From the NCBI GenBank assembly GCA_913775315.1, contig CAJYIX010000029.1, positions 1 to 55,485 of the forward strand: DNA of 55,485 nt, given 5' to 3'. Under the pieces are notes generated by a model. That model was not told the DNA's origin. It worked only from the letters and a program-made list of their open reading frames with translations, and searched no databases. Shown here in pieces: positions 50,888 to 55,485 of the stretch. This stretch comes from an uncultured Sphingomonas sp. (lineage in GTDB: Bacteria > Pseudomonadota > Alphaproteobacteria > Sphingomonadales > Sphingomonadaceae). Made by a program: the position numbers and the translations under genes. Numbering within the stretch: the stretch's first letter is position 1; the number at the start of each line of letters is the position of its first letter.

Positions 50888-51834
50888 GCCGGATGGAACA
50901 GCGCCGCACCGCCCAGCGCCGCCCCGCGCCCAAGGGGAAGGGCACGACGCGCAAGCCCGGCGGCCGGAAGCCGCGCGCAGGGCTGCTCGACCGGATGATC
51001 GCTTCGGTGCCGGTGTCCGAAGCGACGTTGCGCCGCGTGTTCGGCTGGGGCTTCACCATTGCGATCGGCGGGACTGCGATCGGCGTCGCCACTTTCTTCG
51101 GGGTGCCCGGCATGATCGGCACCGCGATCGCCGAGGGGATGGGCCGCGCGGGTCTTCGCGTCGAGCAGGTCGAGGTGACGGGCCTCAAGCGCATGGACCG
51201 GATGGCGGTCTATTCGGTCGCGCTCGACCAGCAATCGCGGGCGATGGCGCTGGTGGACCTCGACGAGGTGCGCGAGCGGTTGATGCGCTATGGCTGGATC
51301 GCCGATGCGCGCGTGTCGCGCCGCCTGCCCGACACGATCGTCATCGACGTGGTCGAGCGGGTGCCGGCCGCCGTCTGGCAGAATAACGGCCAATTGATGC
51401 TGATCGACGAGGGCGGCACGCTGCTCGAACCCGTGCGCGCCGATGCCGTCCCCAACCTGCCGCTGCTGGTGGGCGAGGGCGCGAATGCGCAGGCGCCCGC
51501 TTATGAGCGGCTGATCGATGCCGCCCCGGCGCTTAAACCCATGGTGCGCGCCGCGACCTGGGTCGGCGACCGGCGCTGGGACCTGCAATTCGTGTCGGGC
51601 GAAACGCTGATGCTGCCCGCGGGCGAGGCGGAGGGGCAGGCGGCGCTGGTCAAGTTCGCCGAGCTCGACGGGCGCGACCGGCTGCTCGGCGGCCCCTATG
51701 TCCGCTTCGACCTTCGCATCCCCAAGAACCTGGTGATGCGAAAGGCCAGTGGGCTGGAGCGGACGACATCGATCGATCCCAATGCCAAGGTGCAACAGGA
51801 AGCGGACAAGTCGCTGCCCCGCGACGCGGAATAG
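50884..51834 (+). CDS. ftsQ: Cell division protein FtsQ
   Basis: A 316-residue bitopic protein: a long basic cytoplasmic tail (about 50 residues), one membrane helix (about residues 53-75, FGWGFTIAIGGTAIGVATFF), a POTRA domain (VEQVEVTGLKRMDRM, then LVDLDEVRERLMRYGWIADA) and the FtsQ beta domain (RVSRRLPDTIVIDVVERVPA). It links early and late divisome parts. The C-terminal 35 residues (TTSIDPNAKVQQEADKS) look unstructured. A 27-bp gap leads to ftsA. Confidence 0.95.
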   Translation: MSRMEQRRTAQRRPAPKGKGTTRKPGGRKPRAGLLDRMIASVPVSEATLRRVFGWGFTIAIGGTAIGVATFFGVPGMIGTAIAEGMGRAGLRVEQVEVTGLKRMDRMAVYSVALDQQSRAMALVDLDEVRERLMRYGWIADARVSRRLPDTIVIDVVERVPAAVWQNNGQLMLIDEGGTLLEPVRADAVPNLPLLVGEGANAQAPAYERLIDAAPALKPMVRAATWVGDRRWDLQFVSGETLMLPAGEAEGQAALVKFAELDGRDRLLGGPYVRFDLRIPKNLVMRKASGLERTTSIDPNAKVQQEADKSLPRDAE

Positions 51835-51861
51835 GGGCGGGTGAATGGGGGTTAGGGCAAC

Positions 51862-53121
51862 ATGGCGAAGCAGGTAGCGGAAGGACTTCTCACCGTACTC
51901 GACATCGGATCGTCGAAGGTTTCGGCACTGATCGCGCAGAAGGGCGACGGCGGCGAGCTGACCGTGCTCGGCACCGGCCAGCGCGAAAGCCGGGGCGTGC
52001 GCCGCGGCTATATCGCCGACATGGCCGCTACCGAAGTCGCGGTGCGCGAAGCGGTGGAACAGGCCGAACGGATCGCCGGGGTGTCGATCGAGGACGTGTG
52101 GGTCGCCTTCTCCGCCGGCGGCCTGGTCAGCGATATCGTCAAGCTGGAGGTCGACCTCGGCGGCCACCGCGTCGAACAGGCGGATATCGACGCGCTGCTC
52201 AAGGCCGCGGGCGAGGCGCTCGATCCGCAGGGGCGGATGGTCCTGCACGCGCAGCCGACGCGCTACACGCTCGACGGCCTGACAGGCACGGCGCGGCCGA
52301 TCGGGATGCATGCCGATCGCCTGGGCGTCGAGATCCACGTCGTCGCCACCGACGGCTCGCCGGTGCGCAACCTCGACCTGTGCGTTCGCTCGGCGCATCT
52401 CGACGTGAAGTCGATCGTCGCCGCCCCCGTCGCCACGGGCCTTGCGGTGCTGAGCGAGGAGGAGCGGGACCTTGGCGTCGCGCTGGTCGAGATCGGCGCG
52501 GGCGTCACTAACGTGTCGGTTTTCCAGCATGGCGTGCTGACGGGCCTCGCCTCGATCGGGATGGGCGCCGCCGACGTGACCGACGATATCGCCAGCGCCT
52601 TCGGTACGCGGCGTGCGCAGGCCGAGCGGATCAAGTGCTTCCACGGCTCGGCGAACATGAGCCCGCGCGACAATCACGAGATGATCGACATCGCGCCCAT
52701 CAGCGCCGAACAGGGCGAGGAGGGCAGCCGCATCACCAAGGCGCAGCTCATCGCCACGATCCGCCTGCGCCTCGACCGGCTGATGCAGGAGGTGCAGCGC
52801 GAGCTCAAGAAGCTCAACTTCGACGATCCGGTCGGACGCCAGATCGTGCTGACCGGCGGCGGCGCGGAGCTGAAGGGTATTGCCGACTATGCGCAGCAGG
52901 CGTTGGGCCGCACCGTCCGCGTCGGTCGCCCGCGCGGGCTGACCGCGCTGCCCGAGGCGCATTCGGGGCCCGCCTTCTCGACGCTGGCGGGCCTTGCGAT
53001 GTTCGCGGCGGCCGATCCGGTCGACCTGCGCGGCATGGAGCCGCAGCATCAACTGGTCGTCAGGCCGACGATGGGGACGATGGTCAAGCGCCTGCTGGCC
53101 GCGTTTCGGTCGAATTATTAA
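51862..53121 (+). CDS. ftsA: Cell division protein FtsA
   Basis: A 419-residue actin-like protein that tethers FtsZ to the membrane. The N-terminal phosphate loop is TVLDIGSSKVSALIAQ, the SHS2 domain (1C) lies about residues 85-165, then VALVEIGAGVTNVSVF (second phosphate loop) and IVLTGGGAELKGIADYA. The C-terminal amphipathic helix GTMVKRLLAAFRSNY is the expected membrane anchor. ATG 51862 is preceded by a weak GTTAGGGCAAC. It is the first gene of the cluster with a gap before it. Confidence 0.96.
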   Translation: MAKQVAEGLLTVLDIGSSKVSALIAQKGDGGELTVLGTGQRESRGVRRGYIADMAATEVAVREAVEQAERIAGVSIEDVWVAFSAGGLVSDIVKLEVDLGGHRVEQADIDALLKAAGEALDPQGRMVLHAQPTRYTLDGLTGTARPIGMHADRLGVEIHVVATDGSPVRNLDLCVRSAHLDVKSIVAAPVATGLAVLSEEERDLGVALVEIGAGVTNVSVFQHGVLTGLASIGMGAADVTDDIASAFGTRRAQAERIKCFHGSANMSPRDNHEMIDIAPISAEQGEEGSRITKAQLIATIRLRLDRLMQEVQRELKKLNFDDPVGRQIVLTGGGAELKGIADYAQQALGRTVRVGRPRGLTALPEAHSGPAFSTLAGLAMFAAADPVDLRGMEPQHQLVVRPTMGTMVKRLLAAFRSNY

Positions 53122-53205
53122 GAATATGCGACTTGCACCCCTTTTTGCCGCTAGGCTCGCGCGAAACGATGGTGCAGAACGGACGCCGAGTATCAGGCGC
53201 CCGCG

Positions 53206-53226
53206 TGTAATCTGGGGGCACTGGGG
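53206..53226 (+). promoter_or_regulatory. Shared dcw motif upstream of ftsZ
   Basis: TGTAATCTGG at 53206-53215 is identical to 36027-36036 before mraZ. It is followed here by GGGGCAC and then TGGGG (53222-53226), which leads directly to the ftsZ ribosome site. It occupies the 113-bp ftsA-ftsZ gap, a usual place for an ftsZ promoter. Function not established. Confidence 0.5.
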
Positions 53227-53234
53227 AGAAGAAC

Positions 53235-54644
53235 ATGGGTATCGATTTTCTGCCGCCTGACGTCGACGAGTTGACGCCGCGCATCACCGTCATCGGCGTC
53301 GGCGGCGCTGGCGGCAACGCGATCGCGAACATGATCCGCGCCGAGGTGCAGGGGGTCGAGTTCGTCGTCGCCAACACCGACGCACAGGCGCTGAAGCAGT
53401 CGGTAGCGCCGCAGCGCATCCAGCTGGGTGCCAAGATCACGCAGGGCCTGGGCGCCGGCAGCCGGCCCGAGATCGGCCGCGCCGCGGCCGAAGAGACGAT
53501 CGAGCAGGTCCAGAAGTCGCTCGAGGGCAGCCATATGTGCTTCCTCGCGGCCGGCATGGGCGGCGGCACCGGCACGGGCGCCGCGCCCGTCATCGCCAAG
53601 GCCGCGCGCGACATGGGCATCCTGACCGTCGGCGTCGTCACCAAGCCTTTCGCGTTCGAGGGCAAGCGCCGCTCGGCCAGCGCCGAGGCGGGCATCGACG
53701 AGCTTCAGAAGTATGTCGACACGCTGATCGTCATCCCGAACCAGAACCTGTTCCTGATCGCCAACGCGAACACCACGTTCAAGCAGGCGTTCGAAATGGC
53801 CGACGAGGTGCTGCAGCAGGGCGTGCGCGGGATCACCGACCTCATGGTCATGCCGGGCCTCATCAACCTCGACTTCGCCGACGTCCGGTCGGTGATGCAG
53901 GAGATGGGCAAGGCGATGATGGGCACCGGCGAGGCCGAGGGCGACAGCCGCGCGATCGAGGCCGCGCAGAAGGCGATCGCCAACCCGCTGCTCGACGGCG
54001 TCAGCATGAAGGGTGCCAAGGGCGTCATCGTGTCGATCACCGGCGGCGACGACATGCGCCTGCTCGAAGTGGACGAGGCCGCGAACCATATTCGCGAGCT
54101 GGTCGATCCCGACGCGAACATCATCTGGGGCTCGGCCTTCAACCCCGAGCTCGAGGGCCGCATCCGCGTGTCGGTCGTCGCGACCGGCATCGAGGCCGAC
54201 GGCAACGCGATCCCCGCGCCCGTCGCGACCGCCAATGCCGAGACGACGCGCAGCTTCAGCTTCTCGGCCCCGAAGAAGCCCGCCGCGCCCGCGCCGCAGC
54301 CTACCTATAGCGAAGAGCCGGCGCCCGTCGCCGAGCCTGCCGCGCCCGCGCCGCAGCCGGTGGCCGAGGAAAGCGACGAGCTCGTTCTCGGCGCCGAATC
54401 GACGCTGCCCGGCGGCGAGCCCGAAGCGGCCCCCGCTGCCCCGCCGGCCGATGCCGAGGCGCCCCGTCGCCGCTGGCTGACCGGCGCCGAGGAAGCGCCC
54501 GAGGCCGAGGCTGCACCCGCCGCGCGCCCGGGTGGCACGCTGTTCGAGCGGATGTCGGCCGCCGGCCGCGGTCTCGGCCGTGGCAGCGACGACAAGGATC
54601 CGCTGGACATCCCGCGCTTCCTCCACCGCCAGAACAACCAGTAA
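53235..54644 (+). CDS. ftsZ: Cell division protein FtsZ
   Basis: A 469-residue tubulin-like GTPase that forms the division ring. The GTP-binding start is [18 protein letters not shown] (residues 17-34), the tubulin signature [11 protein letters not shown] is near residues 108-118, and the T7 loop region [11 protein letters not shown] follows. After the core (about residue 325) comes a long Ala/Pro/Glu-rich linker, typical in alphaproteobacteria, and the C-terminal conserved peptide [12 protein letters not shown] that binds FtsA. ATG 53235 follows GGGGAGAAG. Stop at 54642-54644. Confidence 0.98.
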   Translation: MGIDFLPPDVDELTPRITVIGVGGAGGNAIANMIRAEVQGVEFVVANTDAQALKQSVAPQRIQLGAKITQGLGAGSRPEIGRAAAEETIEQVQKSLEGSHMCFLAAGMGGGTGTGAAPVIAKAARDMGILTVGVVTKPFAFEGKRRSASAEAGIDELQKYVDTLIVIPNQNLFLIANANTTFKQAFEMADEVLQQGVRGITDLMVMPGLINLDFADVRSVMQEMGKAMMGTGEAEGDSRAIEAAQKAIANPLLDGVSMKGAKGVIVSITGGDDMRLLEVDEAANHIRELVDPDANIIWGSAFNPELEGRIRVSVVATGIEADGNAIPAPVATANAETTRSFSFSAPKKPAAPAPQPTYSEEPAPVAEPAAPAPQPVAEESDELVLGAESTLPGGEPEAAPAAPPADAEAPRRRWLTGAEEAPEAEAAPAARPGGTLFERMSAAGRGLGRGSDDKDPLDIPRFLHRQNNQ

Positions 54645-54652
54645 GCAGACGC

Positions 54653-54681
54653 ACGCCGCCCGGTTCGTCGCCGGGCGGCGT
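54653..54681 (+). terminator. Hairpin after ftsZ
   Basis: ACGCCGCCCGG (54653-54663), a 7-base loop and CCGGGCGGCGT (54671-54681) form a perfect 11-bp stem nine bases after the ftsZ stop. No T run follows, so it may act as an mRNA 3-prime stabiliser or a Rho-assisted terminator and not a classical intrinsic one. Confidence 0.6.
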
Positions 54682-54750
54682 CGCCCCGCCGCCCGCGCGT
54701 CAATTCGACAGTCGCGGTTCAGCGCGGGCGTGGTAACGGCATTTCCAAGC

Positions 54751-55485
54751 ATGACTCGTCATTCCGCCCTGTGGTTCGGCGGCGCCGCGTTGCTGACGCT
54801 TGTCGCCGCTCCTGCGCTTGCGCAGCAGAGCGCGCCCACGGCGCCCGGTTTTGTGCCGCAACCCACGCCCACCGCCGACAAGCTCGCCGCCGCGATGAGC
54901 ACGCTCGGCCGCTCGCCGCAGGATGTCGAGGCGCTGATCGCTGCGGGTGAGGCGAGCGCCGCGCTCGACGACACCCCCGCAGCGCTGCAATTCCTGGCCC
55001 GCGCGGAAAAGCTGCGCCCCGCCGACCCGCGCATCCCGGCGGCGCGCGGCCGCGCGTTCGTGCGGATGGGCCGGCCGGGCGAGGCGCTGCGCCGCTTCGC
55101 CGATGCCGAGCGGGGCGGCCTGGCGCCCGCGACCTATGCCGACGATCGCGGTCTCGCCTATGACCTGGTCGGCGATCAGGCGCATGCGCAGCTCGAATAT
55201 AACCGGGCACTGGCGGCTCGCGAGGATGCCGAGGTCCGCCGCCGACTCGCGATTTCTCAGGCGATCTCGGGTGATCAGCCGGGGGCCGAGAAGACGCTCG
55301 ACCCGCTGCTGCGCCAGCAGGACCGTGCCTCTTGGCGGACGAAGGCGCTGGTGATGGCGCTGGGCGGCAACACGGGCGGGGCGGAGCGCGTCACGGCAAC
55401 GATGATGCCGGGCTTCTCGACTGCCTATTTGCCGCTGTTCCGCCGCCTTTCGGAAATCCGCGACCCCGCCGATCGCGCGTTCGCG
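54751..55485 (+). CDS. Secreted TPR-repeat protein, 3-prime end beyond window
   Basis: From ATG 54751 the frame is open through the last base (245 codons) and so is incomplete at its 3-prime end. The start MTRHSALWFGGAALLTLVAA ... PALAQ is a Sec signal peptide; then TPR-like helix pairs follow (ALIAAGEASAALDDTPAALQ, LARAEKLRPADPRIPAARGR, AFVRMGRPGEALRRFADAER, LVGDQAHAQLEYNRALAARE). Genes of this kind with a C-terminal SPOR domain often follow ftsZ in sphingomonads, but the C-terminus is not in the window. The ribosome site is weak. Confidence 0.8.
   Translation, partial: MTRHSALWFGGAALLTLVAAPALAQQSAPTAPGFVPQPTPTADKLAAAMSTLGRSPQDVEALIAAGEASAALDDTPAALQFLARAEKLRPADPRIPAARGRAFVRMGRPGEALRRFADAERGGLAPATYADDRGLAYDLVGDQAHAQLEYNRALAAREDAEVRRRLAISQAISGDQPGAEKTLDPLLRQQDRASWRTKALVMALGGNTGGAERVTATMMPGFSTAYLPLFRRLSEIRDPADRAFA

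Noticed and set aside
50830-53052. Long antisense frames opposite the dcw genes (also at 12186-14003, 17566-19674 and 47063-48547)
   Set aside because: They lie opposite well-identified genes (ftsQ/ftsA, gspD, gspE, murC), are rich in Arg, His, Asp and Gly, and show no motif. GC-rich DNA gives long antisense frames by chance.
53213-53240. TGGGG units upstream of ftsZ as a second MraZ operator
   Set aside because: The spacing is 9 and then 14 bp, not the 10-bp period that MraZ needs, so only the shared 10-mer is reported.
1-55485. Search for a defence system, prophage, biosynthetic cluster, CRISPR array, tRNA or rRNA
   Set aside because: No signature genes, arrays, integrase, transposase or RNA gene were recognised on either strand. 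The region is mostly conserved core genome.

Overview
The window looks like a Sphingomonas-type alphaproteobacterial chromosome segment. The DNA is very GC-rich throughout. It carries a ChpT-type histidine phosphotransferase (an alphaproteobacterial CtrA-pathway protein) beside chemotaxis genes, a meso-DAP-type MurE with the DNPR motif, and sphingomonad-style CCGGGGTGAC palindromes between genes. No rRNA, tRNA, CRISPR array, prophage or insertion sequence was seen. It is an ordinary core-genome region with some accessory detail. Bases 1-39 are not genomic: they are Illumina TruSeq adapter sequence at a contig end, and they cut off a DUF58 gene.

Layout. 40-3053 (minus): a DUF4129 / DUF4350 / MoxR / DUF58 operon with 4-base stop/start overlaps. 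3197-7861 (plus): a multi-pass membrane protein, a lipoprotein amidohydrolase followed by a partner without metal ligands, a strong terminator, then a TetR regulator and a small lipoprotein. 7964-10441 (minus): a Tat-exported PhoX phosphatase with an extra Ig/PKD-like domain. 10625-20089: a type II secretion region in several blocks. These are three small plus-strand genes that resemble a second inner-membrane platform (GspL/M/C-like), minus-strand gspG-H-I-C-D, plus-strand gspL-M-E, and a beta-barrel gene overlapping gspE. No gspF, gspJ or gspK is visible. 20162-22520: rpoH with its terminator, an RluD-type pseudouridine synthase, and a divergent JAMM peptidase. 22587-28369: chpT-cheA-cheW-cheY-cheB-cheR. 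28411-35838: single genes (amidase, acyl-CoA ligase, 7TM diguanylate cyclase, nitronate monooxygenase, EamA transporter and several small membrane proteins).

36027-54644 is a complete division and cell-wall (dcw) cluster: mraZ, rsmH, ftsL, ftsI, murE, murF, mraY, murD, ftsW, murG, murC, an unnamed 65-residue coiled-coil gene, murB, ddl, ftsQ, ftsA, ftsZ. From mraZ to ftsQ every stop codon overlaps or touches the next start codon. Upstream of mraZ are TGGGG repeats with exact 10-bp spacing, as expected for MraZ boxes, preceded by a 10-mer that recurs upstream of ftsZ. After ftsZ comes a hairpin and then a secreted TPR protein that runs off the window.

Nothing here is clearly a wholly new system. 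The best leads are the conserved-position microgene between murC and murB, the second GspL/M/C-like trio beside the secretin, the palindrome inserted inside the gspH leader region, the predicted leaderless, double-palindrome promoter of the acyl-CoA ligase gene, and the CheA with extra degenerate C-terminal domains.
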